A DNA stretch of 17,204 nucleotides from an uncultured Veillonella sp. (GCA_900766125.1 CAAFUD010000029.1:1-17204); one strand, 5' to 3'. Shown: positions 1-8,127, counted from the first letter of the stretch. Numbers and translations: made by a program. The notes: a model not told the origin generated them from the sequence alone.

Positions 1-120
1 GGATAATCCTTTTATGGAACATCTAAAAACTGTATAAGTCCATACAAAAAGCTGGTAGATATCTACCAGCTTTTTGTATGGACTTATACAGTTTTTAGAT
101 GTTCCATAAAAGGATTATCC
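1..120. repeat. perfect 120-bp palindrome at the window edge
   Basis: Bases 1-60 are the exact reverse complement of bases 61-120, with no spacer and no mismatch. The right arm includes the stop codon and last codon of the molybdopterin-binding gene (115-120), so the left arm carries a mirrored copy of coding sequence. Only the central 30 bp (46-75) is needed to explain a terminator. Because the palindrome starts exactly at base 1, its true extent cannot be seen. An assembly or template-switch fold-back nucleated by the terminator hairpin is the simplest explanation. A real genomic palindrome is possible. Confidence 0.9.
46..75 (-). terminator. bidirectional intrinsic terminator of the molybdopterin-binding gene
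   Basis: The core is AAAAAGCTGGTAGAT followed by its exact complement ending in TTTTT, 40 bp beyond the stop codon at 115. It gives a GC-containing stem with a U-tract on either strand. It sits at the centre of the larger palindrome, so if the outer arms are artefactual this core may still be real. Confidence 0.6.
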
Positions 121-1095
121 CAAGAATCCACCATGGCCCATGCGAATACAATCCTCTTTTGTGATTTCATCGTTTGCTACAAGGCGTGGCAAGATTTCGT
201 CAAAAGCAGTCGGTTTACTAAATAATACGCCACCCGGAACGCCAAGAATCGGTGTACCATCAGCACAGTAAGCAATACAAACCATGGAACCTGGCAATAC
301 AGGTAATCCGTATGTCACTACGCGATCTGCATAACGTTTAATGGCCCCTGGTGTTAAATCGTCAGGGTCAACGCTCATGCCGCCGGTACAAAAAATAATA
401 TCAGCACCAGCTGCTTTTACCTTGTCGATAGCCGCCACAATATCGTCTGTATTATCCGTTACGATTTCATGGGCTACTTTATTCACACCAAACTCTGCAC
501 AACGTTCCTCAATGATTGGGGTGAAAGCATCTTTAATACGGCCTTCAAATACTTCGGAACCTGTAGTAACAATGCCCATTGTTTTGCGTACAAATGGTTT
601 TACATTGAGTAAAGGCTTGCCATTAGCAATTTTCTTTGCATCCTCCACTTGTTGTTCCTCTAATAACAATGGAATACAACGCATGCCCGCTAATTTATCG
701 CCTACTTTCACCGGTGTATTATTAAATCTCGTTACGATAGTAAGCTCGCCAATACTATTAATGGCATGTAAGCGATCTACATCAACTTTAAAGAGACCGT
801 CTACGTCTGCAATAGCTTCGATTTTGCCTTGCGCCATAGGTCCATCGTGCATATTTTCGCCACCTGCCATATTGTACAAAGCACGTGCCACGTCCTCTTC
901 GTGCAAGAATCCTTCATCCTCAGGTTCCATCACAAAGATATGCTCTTTACCAAGGTCTAGTAATTTCGGAATATCCTCTTCCGTAATAACATGGCCACGA
1001 CGGAATGGCGTATCTTTCACCTCTCCTATGACAATGCGTACTAAATCATGTATTAATGCATGCCCTACGGCATCTTGTGTTCTAATGGATTTCAT
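115..1095 (-). CDS. molybdopterin-binding protein (MoeA/MogA-type domain)
   Basis: This 326-residue soluble protein contains a MoCF-biosynthesis (MogA/MoeA-like) molybdopterin-binding domain in its C-terminal half. Visible motifs are TTGSEV near residue 177, CTGGMSVDPDD near 238 and LGVPGG near 285; they form the fold that holds the pterin and recognises the molybdenum cofactor. The N-terminal part (RTQDAVGHAL, then FRRGHVI and EDIPKLLDLGK) resembles the start of MoeA-like proteins of anaerobic Firmicutes that are linked to molybdenum hydroxylases. It is shorter than true MoeA (about 400 residues) and I see no clear MoeA C-terminal domain, so I do not assign moeA. The ATG is preceded by a good AAAGGGAG ribosome site 5 nt away. 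It ends in the window-edge palindrome. The exact reaction is unknown. Confidence 0.85.
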   Translation of the reverse strand: MKSIRTQDAVGHALIHDLVRIVIGEVKDTPFRRGHVITEEDIPKLLDLGKEHIFVMEPEDEGFLHEEDVARALYNMAGGENMHDGPMAQGKIEAIADVDGLFKVDVDRLHAINSIGELTIVTRFNNTPVKVGDKLAGMRCIPLLLEEQQVEDAKKIANGKPLLNVKPFVRKTMGIVTTGSEVFEGRIKDAFTPIIEERCAEFGVNKVAHEIVTDNTDDIVAAIDKVKAAGADIIFCTGGMSVDPDDLTPGAIKRYADRVVTYGLPVLPGSMVCIAYCADGTPILGVPGGVLFSKPTAFDEILPRLVANDEITKEDCIRMGHGGFLG

Positions 1096-1116
1096 AATAT
1101 CTCCCTTTATAATCTA

Positions 1117-1185
1117 GAATTCTGTGTAATGTATTAGACCCAAAACTGTATTCAAACTTTAAATGCTGAATTCTATACAATGTAT
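1117..1185. repeat. pair of 18-bp imperfect direct repeats upstream of the molybdopterin-binding gene
   Basis: GAATTCTGTGTAATGTAT (1117-1134) and GAATTCTATACAATGTAT (1168-1185) match at 15 of 18 positions and start 51 bp apart in the leader or promoter region of the minus-strand gene. The second copy contains the palindrome ATACAATGTAT (1175-1185). They may be regulator sites, but no regulator can be named. The rest of the 1096-1337 gap is AT-rich; it holds a 7-bp-arm inverted repeat at 1255-1275 and no clear consensus promoter. Confidence 0.35.
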
Positions 1186-1337
1186 GTTATAACAACAAAA
1201 TATACCTAATCCTATTCTGAATTTCTTGCAAATTAGTTTATAAATATCTTCCAAATAAGACCTAAATAGTCTTATGTATTAATCATATAAAAATAGCTTT
1301 ATATATGCTGTAACTCAAGTCACCTTATTCGGTAAGA

Positions 1338-1718
1338 TCAGATTGCACCGAGTATACGCGCAAGTAGTACACCAATCCAGCAAAGGATTAAGCCCCCTAC
1401 AACTTGTACAAAGCCATAGAATAAGGCTTGTACATAGGACTCAGCCATCATGAGTTGTAACATTTCAAAGGCAAAGGTTGAAAATGTTGTAAATGCACCG
1501 AGTCCACCTACAACGAGGAAAAATCTCGCCCACTGCGGTAAATCTGGCTTTTGCATGTATAGACCTAGTACAAGGCCAATAATAAGACAACCGATGAGGT
1601 TTACTACAACCGTTCCATACGGAAAGGAGCTCACCTTTGTCATAACCCATTCACCAAGAGCCATGCGACATAACGCTCCAACGGCTCCACCGAGGGCAAC
1701 TGCAATGTATTTTTCCAT
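1338..1718 (-). CDS. crcB: fluoride ion channel CrcB/Fluc
   Basis: This 126-residue membrane protein is of normal length for a Fluc channel, which works as an antiparallel dimer exporting fluoride from the cytoplasm. Family marks are GGAVGALCRM at residues 10-19, the YGTVVVNLIG stretch at 34-43 with the conserved Asn40 of helix 2, and GGLGAFTTFSTF at 71-82, which carries the helix-3 break with the central sodium site and the pore Phe box. Four hydrophobic helices span the protein. A GAGGAGG ribosome site precedes the ATG. It is a single gene rather than the tandem crcB pair of many Firmicutes, so it would be a homodimer. Its promoter overlaps that of a divergent XRE regulator. I see no fluoride riboswitch in its leader. 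Confidence 0.95.
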   Translation of the reverse strand: MEKYIAVALGGAVGALCRMALGEWVMTKVSSFPYGTVVVNLIGCLIIGLVLGLYMQKPDLPQWARFFLVVGGLGAFTTFSTFAFEMLQLMMAESYVQALFYGFVQVVGGLILCWIGVLLARILGAI

Positions 1719-1766
1719 ATTGCCTCCTCTATTTACAGTACTATCCTACGACTTTCACAATACGTG

Positions 1767-1796
1767 TAATTATCTAAAATAACCGATAATTATCTA
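1767..1796. repeat. two 10-bp direct repeats, likely operator sites
   Basis: TAATTATCTA occurs identically at 1767-1776 and 1787-1796, with starts exactly 20 bp apart (about two helical turns), so both face the same side of the DNA. One copy covers the candidate crcB -10 and the other lies in its initial transcribed region. They lie beside a DNA-binding regulator gene, which suggests sites for that regulator. This is inference. Confidence 0.45.
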
Positions 1797-1814
1797 GTTT
1801 TCTATATTAGTCAA
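1787..1814 (-). promoter_or_regulatory. candidate crcB promoter
   Basis: On the minus strand TTGACT (1814-1809) lies 16 bp from TAATTA (1792-1787). The -35 matches consensus well and the -10 is weaker. The -35 overlaps the -35 of the divergent regulator promoter, and the -10 coincides with one of two operator-like repeats. Confidence 0.45.
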
Positions 1815-1836
1815 TTACCAACAGTCTCAGTATACT
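1808..1836 (+). promoter_or_regulatory. candidate promoter of the XRE regulator gene
   Basis: TAGTCA (1808-1813), a 17-bp spacer and TATACT (1831-1836) match the sigma-70-type consensus at 4/6 and 5/6 positions. The expected start near 1843 leaves a leader of about 28 nt containing an AAGGAAGGA ribosome site. Confidence 0.5.
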
Positions 1837-1870
1837 ATATTTAGAGAGCAGGGAAAAGGAAGGAATCCCT

Positions 1871-2260
1871 ATGAAATCTGCATCGACACCTCTAACTGAG
1901 CTACGAATCAACACCTATGAAGATCCGGTCTTACAGCATCAGTATGTTTGTTTAGGCCATAAAATTGCCCATATTCGCATATCTCTAAACATGTCTCAAT
2001 ATGAGCTAGCACACCACGTGGGCATTAGCCGCAGTTATTTAAGCAAGCTAGAATGTGGTACAGGCATATCTGGCATGTCCTTAGAGATTCTATTTAAAAT
2101 CGCTGAAGCATTCCAAATTGACGTAGCGCAACTCGTAAGGCTGCGCATCGTAGATTATAAAAGCTGTAATGCGCATCTTTCATCACACTACAAACGATTA
2201 GAGTTTCTAAATCATACGAGGAACAGTACACCAGCTAAAGCCGAGCCAAAACTAAGTTAA
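1871..2260 (+). CDS. XRE-family helix-turn-helix transcriptional regulator
   Basis: This 129-residue protein has a Cro/CI-type HTH_3 domain at residues 28-90. The helix-turn-helix is at 41-61 (MSQYELAHHVGISRSYLSKLE), followed by the usual LEILFKIAEAFQIDVAQL. The 27-residue N-terminal arm and 39-residue C-terminal tail match no domain I recognise, so there is no visible sensor or peptidase domain. An AAGGAAGGA site lies 7 nt before the ATG. The gene diverges from crcB, and the 152-bp gap holds overlapping promoters and two direct repeats, so it may control itself and crcB. The regulon and signal are unknown. Confidence 0.85.
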   Translation: MKSASTPLTELRINTYEDPVLQHQYVCLGHKIAHIRISLNMSQYELAHHVGISRSYLSKLECGTGISGMSLEILFKIAEAFQIDVAQLVRLRIVDYKSCNAHLSSHYKRLEFLNHTRNSTPAKAEPKLS

Positions 2261-2291
2261 ATTAATCAAATACTCTAAAATCGATCCTACA

Positions 2292-2317
2292 GAAAAAGCC
2301 CCGCCAACGGTGGAGCC
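2292..2317 (-). terminator. intrinsic terminator of the GntR gene
   Basis: On the minus strand GCTCCACC, loop GTT and GGCGGGGC form an 8-bp stem with one G-U pair and one mismatch, followed by TTTTT. It lies about 30 bp past the stop of the GntR gene and also separates it from the convergent XRE gene. Confidence 0.7.
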
Positions 2318-2345
2318 TTTCATATAGTATGCCCAATTAAAGGCA

Positions 2346-3053
2346 TTATACTTCATTAAGTTTTTTATGTTGTACCTCAGCATTTGCTTTTTTGAAGATA
2401 AATGCATTATTAATGTGCTGACGCATAGCATTTTCTGCTGCCACTTCATCATGACGCTCAATAGCATCTACGATATGATCATGTTCATCGTCGCAATCAT
2501 GTGTACGCACTGCATTGAAGGAGCTGATGTACATATCGCGATTAACGCGTTCACGGAAGCTCGCAAGGTATTCTACAACGCGTTCATTACCAGAGTAATG
2601 AGCGATCATTGTATGGAATCGACTGTTTACTTCAACACGTTCTGTAGCATCTTCAATTTCATGCATTTCTTTACAAATCTCACGTAATTCTTTAATTTGT
2701 TCGTCTGTAGCATGACGTGCACAAAGTCTTGCACCAAGGCCTTCCATTACTTCACGCACTTGATACAACGCAACGATTTCCTCTGGAGTATCGGACTTTA
2801 CAGTAACGCCCTTCCAAGGAACAATCACTACGAGATTATCCTTCGCCAATTTGCGGAATGCTTCACGCACAGGTGTAGCACTCACTTGCAATTGCTCTGC
2901 AATTTTTACTTCGTTAAGCTTTTCTTGCGGCATCAATTCGCCTGTTAAGATAGCTGTTTTTAATGTCAAATAAACTTGTTCACTGAGCGGCAAGCGTTCA
3001 ATGGAATCCACTGCGGATAATTTATATTTATCTTTCGAATCTTGTTTTCCCAT
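2346..3053 (-). CDS. GntR-family regulator with FCD ligand-binding domain
   Basis: This 235-residue DNA-binding protein is of usual length for the FadR/FCD subgroup. A winged helix-turn-helix spans about residues 20-85 (SEQVYLTLKTAILTGEL, LNEVKIAEQLQVSATPVREAFRKLA). An all-helical FCD effector domain spans about 95-220. Candidate metal or ligand residues are H147 in NSRFHTMI, H191 in the DEHDHIVDAIE segment and H213 in MRQHI, as in metal-binding FCD proteins that sense small organic acids. A GGGGAT ribosome site precedes the ATG. No catabolic operon adjoins it, so the effector cannot be inferred. It diverges from the lipid kinase gene. Its own leader holds a palindrome, so self-control is likely. 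Confidence 0.9.
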   Translation of the reverse strand: MGKQDSKDKYKLSAVDSIERLPLSEQVYLTLKTAILTGELMPQEKLNEVKIAEQLQVSATPVREAFRKLAKDNLVVIVPWKGVTVKSDTPEEIVALYQVREVMEGLGARLCARHATDEQIKELREICKEMHEIEDATERVEVNSRFHTMIAHYSGNERVVEYLASFRERVNRDMYISSFNAVRTHDCDDEHDHIVDAIERHDEVAAENAMRQHINNAFIFKKANAEVQHKKLNEV

Positions 3054-3119
3054 TACTATCCCCTAATCTTATATCCCGTTATATCTTTCATACTTTCAAA
3101 GAACGGCTAAAATGAGTAT

Positions 3120-3139
3120 AATATATTGTACGATATATT
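3120..3139. promoter_or_regulatory. near-perfect palindrome in the GntR leader, candidate operator
   Basis: AATATATTGTACGATATATT is a 20-bp palindrome with one mismatched pair around a central GTAC. A central TnGTACnA-like core is typical of several FCD-type GntR operators. It lies about 42-61 nt downstream of the predicted GntR transcription start, where bound protein could block elongation. Confidence 0.5.
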
Positions 3140-3187
3140 TTTTATTTTGAATAAATATGTCATATATGATTTAGTGCATATAATACA

Positions 3188-3216
3188 ATTATAGAGCCCA
3201 TATCTAAGACTGTCAA
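3188..3216 (-). promoter_or_regulatory. consensus promoter of the GntR gene
   Basis: On the minus strand TTGACA (3216-3211), a 17-bp spacer and TATAAT (3193-3188) match the sigma-70 consensus perfectly. The predicted start is near 3181, giving a leader of about 128 nt. A second TATAAT on the plus strand (3178-3183, weak -35) could serve the divergent lipid kinase gene and would overlap the same polymerase footprint. Confidence 0.75.
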
Positions 3217-3269
3217 TTTAACGATAGATAATAGCTATATCTCATTTTTGAAAGTAAGGAAGTTGTACC

Positions 3270-4211
3270 ATGAGCCGTTGTTTAGTTATCATAAATCCTG
3301 TATCAGGTGGCGGTGCGGCACGTCGCTATGCCCTCGATTTACAATGGAAATTGAGCACCTTGTTTGAAACGATTGAGGTCAAATTCACTACTGGTGAAGG
3401 CGATGCTACACGTTTCGCAAAGGATGCTTGCGAACGCGGATTCGATGCTGTATTCTGCATGGGTGGTGACGGCACCGTAAATGAAACCGTAAACGGTATT
3501 GCCCAAGGGGGCTTCAAATCTACCTTTGGTTTTATACCAGTAGGTACTGTTAACGATATGTCTCGTGCCCTTGGCATTCACCAAAATCCAACACAAGCGA
3601 TCAAACGTATTGATATCAATCAAACTCGTACCATTGATATCGGTCGTTGCAATGATAAATATTTCTGCAACAACATCGCAGCCGGTGTTATTCCAAAGGT
3701 AATCGAAGAGGTTACTCCAAAGGAAAAAAGTATTTTAGGCCCACTCGCCTACTTCTTGCGCGCCGGCCAAGCATTGTTCACAACGAAGGACTATACCTAT
3801 CGCATCCAAACAGAGAACGATGATTTTATTTGTAAATCCCCGCTCGTGTTAGCATTGCTTACCAATGTAGTATCTAGCTTTGAACGCTTTATGCCAGAAG
3901 CCTCTGTAGACGATGGCTATATGCGTATCATCATTTTCAAGGAATATTTCATTCTCGATATTCTCAGCGTACTACCACTCATCATTAGTGGCGCCATTTA
4001 TAACTCCCGTTATACAACAACGCTAACCGTTAAAAAAGCTCATATTGAACTATTATCTAATATCGGTGATTTACCTACTAATATGGACGGCGATCAAGGT
4101 CCATCCATGCCGGTAGATATCGAAGTATTGCCGCGTGTACTAAAAGTATTCGCACCAGCAAAGCACAAAAAGAAAAAGGCTTTGAATTTGCCTATATTAC
4201 CGCATATATAA
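3270..4211 (+). CDS. diacylglycerol/lipid kinase family protein (DagK/YegS type)
   Basis: This 313-residue cytosolic or membrane-associated kinase phosphorylates a lipid, probably diacylglycerol to phosphatidic acid, with ATP. The N-terminal DAGK catalytic domain shows INPVSGGG (8-15), the nucleotide-loop GGDGTVNE (65-72) and PVGTVNDMSRALG (90-102). The C-terminal beta-sandwich domain is present, with MPEASVDDGYM and the late TNMDGDQG, which carry the conserved acidic residues of DgkB/YegS. The Lys-rich end (AKHKKKKAL) may contact membrane. An AAGGAAG site lies 8 nt before the ATG. It is a single-gene unit closed by a strong terminator. Exact lipid substrate cannot be read from sequence, so dagK is not assigned. 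Confidence 0.9.
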   Translation: MSRCLVIINPVSGGGAARRYALDLQWKLSTLFETIEVKFTTGEGDATRFAKDACERGFDAVFCMGGDGTVNETVNGIAQGGFKSTFGFIPVGTVNDMSRALGIHQNPTQAIKRIDINQTRTIDIGRCNDKYFCNNIAAGVIPKVIEEVTPKEKSILGPLAYFLRAGQALFTTKDYTYRIQTENDDFICKSPLVLALLTNVVSSFERFMPEASVDDGYMRIIIFKEYFILDILSVLPLIISGAIYNSRYTTTLTVKKAHIELLSNIGDLPTNMDGDQGPSMPVDIEVLPRVLKVFAPAKHKKKKALNLPILPHI

Positions 4212-4214
4212 CAC

Positions 4215-4248
4215 AAAAGCTCTCTATCAAAAGATAGAGAGCTTTTTT
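4215..4248. terminator. strong terminator between the lipid kinase and addA
   Basis: AAAAGCTCTCTATC (4215-4228), an AAAA loop and the exact complement form a 14-bp stem followed by further T residues. It starts 4 nt past the lipid kinase stop. Read from the other strand it ends in TTTTGTGT, so it can also stop addBA transcription, whose coding end is at 4327. Confidence 0.9.
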
Positions 4249-4326
4249 ATGTGTATTACATATCTAATTGCTACGACATATTACACACGAATAGAGAAAT
4301 CCGCTAATCATATGTAGATGGCTAAA

Positions 4327-7300
4327 TTAATCTACAACAATTGTATCATGCAAGCGGAAGCTATAGATATAGCATGCTTTCACTGGCATCCCCGTCAATC
4401 GCTGTAAGGCCTCTTTATAGAGGTCCATTTGGATTTTGTAGCGCTTGATAAGGTCTTCCCCATATTTAACGCGGTCTGTCTTGTAATCTACGAGAACCCA
4501 TTCACCGTCCTCTTCAAAGGCGGTATCGATAATACCTTGAAGGAATAGATTTTCGCCATCCTCTAAGGTGTCATATACCCGTTTTCCGTCAAAGAGCATA
4601 CTAAAAGGCAATTCTCGTTCGATACGGTTAGCGTTGATGAGACGTTTCCCAAGATCAGAACTGAAGAATTTATATAAACTTGTATCACTTAATAAATTTC
4701 GTTCTTCCTCTGTGAAAGTCCCTTTCGTTACAAGTGCATCAAGTTCTTTTGTTAAAGAATCCTGCGTGTACTCAGCAAGAGGTAACCACTGCATAGCCTC
4801 ATGCATTAAGGTACCCCATTGAGCCCCTGTTAACACATCCTCTTTGGACTGTAACGCCTGTGGTTTGCGACCGAATACAGAATTCGCTAAATCATCGGAT
4901 TGACCTAAAATCGCACCTGAAACAGCTCGTTGAGAGCCAGCCTCTACCATATCTACTGCTTCAGTAGGTGTATTAAGAGTATCAATTGTCCCTGCTTCTA
5001 GTTCTCGTTCTTGGAATCGTCGTTTTAATTCACTAACAGAGATTTTAGCAGTGCGACGTGTGGCATCACTGTACGGATAGGTATAGTTAAAGCGATCTAC
5101 TATTTCCTGCGGTAATTCCACAGAGTTAACAGCCTTTAGCTCACGTACCTTGTTGATAGTGATTTCGTCAATATCTGCTTTATAATCGAGATCACCATAA
5201 AGAGAGCCATCGTGAATTTCAACCTTGATACGACATTTCTTGTCTGGTAAGTCAAAATAGGTAGGCCCTTCGTACTCAATGGCTACACGCAATGGATTGC
5301 CGCCGTCTAAATGACGAGCAAAGCCCATAATGAGCCAATCTAAATACGTATTGGCTTGGGTAATAATATCTGTAGGTAGTTGTTGCCCCTCTACAGAGGC
5401 AGCATTTTTAATGAGTTCACCTAATGTGCTCAACCCACCCTTAGAATTTTTAAAGCCTTTCACAAAGCCCGTCATAAACAGCTTATCTCGTGCTCGTGTT
5501 AACGCTACATAAAGAATACGCTGTTCCTCGGCTTTCAGGGCCGCCTCTTTGACGTCTTTCACATAGAACCACGGCATAGTCGGGAAGGATACCCGAATAT
5601 CTGTGAAGTATCCCTTTAAGCCAAGGCCTGCGTTCTTATCGATAAGAAGCTCAGAACGAAGGTCCATCATATTGAATTTCTTTTGCATCCCAGACAGGAA
5701 TACAACAGGGAACTCAAGGCCCTTACTCTTATGAATGGTCATGACGCGCACTACATTGTCCGCTTCACTGACCACATTGGCAAGTGGCATATCTTGATTG
5801 CTATCGCGCAAGCTTTCAACAAAGCGCAAGAATCTAAAGAGTCCACGGAAGCCAGAGGCTTCATACCCTTTAGCGCGGTCATATAAGGCGAGCACATTTG
5901 CTCGACGCACAAGACCATTCGGCATAGCCCCTACATAATTTACGTAATCTTGAGATTCGTAAATATCCCACAATAAATCGGTCACACCGTGACGACGCGA
6001 CAAGGTACGCCAACGCTCCATATGTCCAATAAAGGATAATAAGCGCTCATCTTGAGCCTCTTCTGCATAAGCTGGCATGAGAGACCACAATGAACCCTCA
6101 CCAGAGAGACGCAAAGCACCTAATTCGTTTGCATCAAGCCCAACTAATCCAGAGTGCAATACCGCTGCCATCGGCAAGTCTTGTTCAGGATTGTCTATGA
6201 TGGATAGCAACGCTAGTAAAAGCTGAATTTCTTGGGCTTCAAAATACCCATCCCGTTCATTTACCACCGCAGGGATACCTGCTTGGCGCATGGCCTCTAC
6301 GGCACGGGTGCCCCACCCCGCCAAGGATCTGCGCAAAATCGCAAAGTCTCGCCACTCGATTTGACGGAATGTACCATCTGGATTTTGCACCTGCTTCTTA
6401 GCAGCGTGAATTTCCTTAATCTTTTGAATAATGAAATCTAGCTCGCGTTCGTTGTTCTCAGGGTCATCCCCTTCGTCTTCATCGCTTTCACTAGCACCGA
6501 GGGTATCCTTGCTCACATCTAAAAGCTGCAATTCAACATCGCCTCCAACCCAGTCCTCAGGCGCATTCTCTACGATACGGCCAGGAATGAGGGATTCAGC
6601 CTCAGTATAATTGAGCTCCGCCGCCTCTTCTGTCATAATTTGATAGAACAAGAAATTCGTGGCAGCCAAGATATTTTCGTGAGATCGGAAGTTCTTCGCT
6701 AGGTCGATACGGCGCTCTACCGCCTCATTACCACCGTAGGTGTTATATTTCTCCATAAATAGAGAACTGTCCGCCATACGGAAGCTATAAATAGCCTGCT
6801 TCACGTCACCCACGTAGAACCGATTATCGACGCGAGAAATCAAGTTGATAATCGTCTCTTGCACACCGTTCGTATCTTGGTATTCGTCGACCATGATCTC
6901 TTTGAAAGTATCTTGCAGCTCCTTCGCCACGTCAGACGGCTGAGGATCATCCTCTGTACCAGGCTCAACGAGAAGGGCTAAACATAGATGCTCCAAGTCA
7001 CTAAAGTCCATAATGCCTTGCTCTTGCTTCATGTCCCGATAGGCTTGGTGGAAGGCAATGGTGAGCTCCACAAGACCTTCAATGATAGGATATTGAGCTT
7101 TGAACTGCTCTTGCAAGGTAGCTTCTGGCACTGTGAATACAGAAGCTTGCATGGCTTTTAGGTCATCCTTATTTTGAGCACCTAAGGATTTAAACTCAGC
7201 TACTAATATAGGGTCATAGGATTGAGCCTCTTTTGAACCCATGCGGAACTGATCTTTAATAAAGGTGTCTATATGCTTACACGCTTCGCCCATATCATCC

Positions 7301-8127
7301 CAGGTTTGAGCATTTGAAAGCATGCCTAGTGCAGCCAATTGGTTATCATATATGTTTTGCCATTTATGAGGCCCCACTGGATCTAGCAAGATTTGTTCCA
7401 TCCGCTCTAAGCGCTCACGAATACGGTCTATAACAGCTATATGTTGATCCCACATATATTGGCCCCATAGCGTATCGCTTGGGTTTATTTCCATTGCCTC
7501 TTTATAAGGTGCTAATGCTTTACGTAGCCATCCATCAGGATTAGCAAGGGACATAGCGTAGTTATACAAAGACATAATCTTTGCCGTTAAGCCTGCATCA
7601 GATTTATCATCGCTGAAAAAGTCCGCCAATTCATAGATATTATAAAGGCCTTCTTCATAGGATTTAGTTAATAAATCGGCTAATACCTCTTGTTGCAAGA
7701 GTGCCATTTCTGCTTCGTTACCGATGCGAGCCGTTGGATTAATGTCGAGCTTGTAGAAATAAGAACGAATTACCCATTGGCAGAAAGAATGCAACGTAGA
7801 GATATGAGCAGATGGTAAGAGATTAAGCTGTCGTTCAAGACGCTGCTGCATAGCCTCATCATCAGTAGACTCCATGGCTTTTGCTAAGGCAAGCCCAATA
7901 CGAGCACTCATCTCTTGTGCCGCCGCCTTTGTAAAGGTTACAACCATGAGCTCTTGCACAGATAAAGGATTATCCATATCTTTAAGACGCGTAATAATAC
8001 GCTCTACGAGAACAGCAGTCTTACCTGAGCCAGCCGCTGCCGCTACGAGCAAGGTTTGATTATCTAAGGACGAATCCTTAGGCGCTATGACGGCAGACTC
8101 CTGCTCTGGCGTCCATTTAACACCCAT
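4327..8127 (-). CDS. addA: ATP-dependent helicase/nuclease subunit A (AddA)
   Basis: The AddA subunit unwinds and degrades double-strand DNA ends with AddB until a Chi-type site, leaving a 3' tail for RecA. At 1266 residues it has the normal length. The UvrD-like helicase shows Walker A AAAAGSGKT (29-37), the motif II box DEYQDT (414-419), GDVKQAIYSFR (motif III), TIHKSKGLEFPVVF (motif V) and LYVALTRARDKL (motif VI). The C-terminal RecB-type nuclease has GIIDTAFE, VDYKTD (D1214, K1216) and the QMDLY motif. I chose the ATG at 8127, 8 nt after an AGGAGG; a GTG at 8136 lies within that ribosome-site region and is unlikely. The gene overlaps the end of addB by 11 bp, so translation is probably coupled. 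It lacks its own promoter. Confidence 0.95.
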   Translation of the reverse strand: MGVKWTPEQESAVIAPKDSSLDNQTLLVAAAAGSGKTAVLVERIITRLKDMDNPLSVQELMVVTFTKAAAQEMSARIGLALAKAMESTDDEAMQQRLERQLNLLPSAHISTLHSFCQWVIRSYFYKLDINPTARIGNEAEMALLQQEVLADLLTKSYEEGLYNIYELADFFSDDKSDAGLTAKIMSLYNYAMSLANPDGWLRKALAPYKEAMEINPSDTLWGQYMWDQHIAVIDRIRERLERMEQILLDPVGPHKWQNIYDNQLAALGMLSNAQTWDDMGEACKHIDTFIKDQFRMGSKEAQSYDPILVAEFKSLGAQNKDDLKAMQASVFTVPEATLQEQFKAQYPIIEGLVELTIAFHQAYRDMKQEQGIMDFSDLEHLCLALLVEPGTEDDPQPSDVAKELQDTFKEIMVDEYQDTNGVQETIINLISRVDNRFYVGDVKQAIYSFRMADSSLFMEKYNTYGGNEAVERRIDLAKNFRSHENILAATNFLFYQIMTEEAAELNYTEAESLIPGRIVENAPEDWVGGDVELQLLDVSKDTLGASESDEDEGDDPENNERELDFIIQKIKEIHAAKKQVQNPDGTFRQIEWRDFAILRRSLAGWGTRAVEAMRQAGIPAVVNERDGYFEAQEIQLLLALLSIIDNPEQDLPMAAVLHSGLVGLDANELGALRLSGEGSLWSLMPAYAEEAQDERLLSFIGHMERWRTLSRRHGVTDLLWDIYESQDYVNYVGAMPNGLVRRANVLALYDRAKGYEASGFRGLFRFLRFVESLRDSNQDMPLANVVSEADNVVRVMTIHKSKGLEFPVVFLSGMQKKFNMMDLRSELLIDKNAGLGLKGYFTDIRVSFPTMPWFYVKDVKEAALKAEEQRILYVALTRARDKLFMTGFVKGFKNSKGGLSTLGELIKNAASVEGQQLPTDIITQANTYLDWLIMGFARHLDGGNPLRVAIEYEGPTYFDLPDKKCRIKVEIHDGSLYGDLDYKADIDEITINKVRELKAVNSVELPQEIVDRFNYTYPYSDATRRTAKISVSELKRRFQERELEAGTIDTLNTPTEAVDMVEAGSQRAVSGAILGQSDDLANSVFGRKPQALQSKEDVLTGAQWGTLMHEAMQWLPLAEYTQDSLTKELDALVTKGTFTEEERNLLSDTSLYKFFSSDLGKRLINANRIERELPFSMLFDGKRVYDTLEDGENLFLQGIIDTAFEEDGEWVLVDYKTDRVKYGEDLIKRYKIQMDLYKEALQRLTGMPVKACYIYSFRLHDTIVVD

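Noticed and set aside
341..1117. Long plus-strand open frame opposite the molybdopterin-binding gene
   Set aside because: Its product has no domain and low-complexity Ser/Ile/Thr composition, and the opposite strand encodes a clear family protein.
1719..1870. Possible fluoride riboswitch before crcB
   Set aside because: I looked for the GGCGATGG-type aptamer start and its pseudoknot pattern in the crcB leader and found nothing similar.
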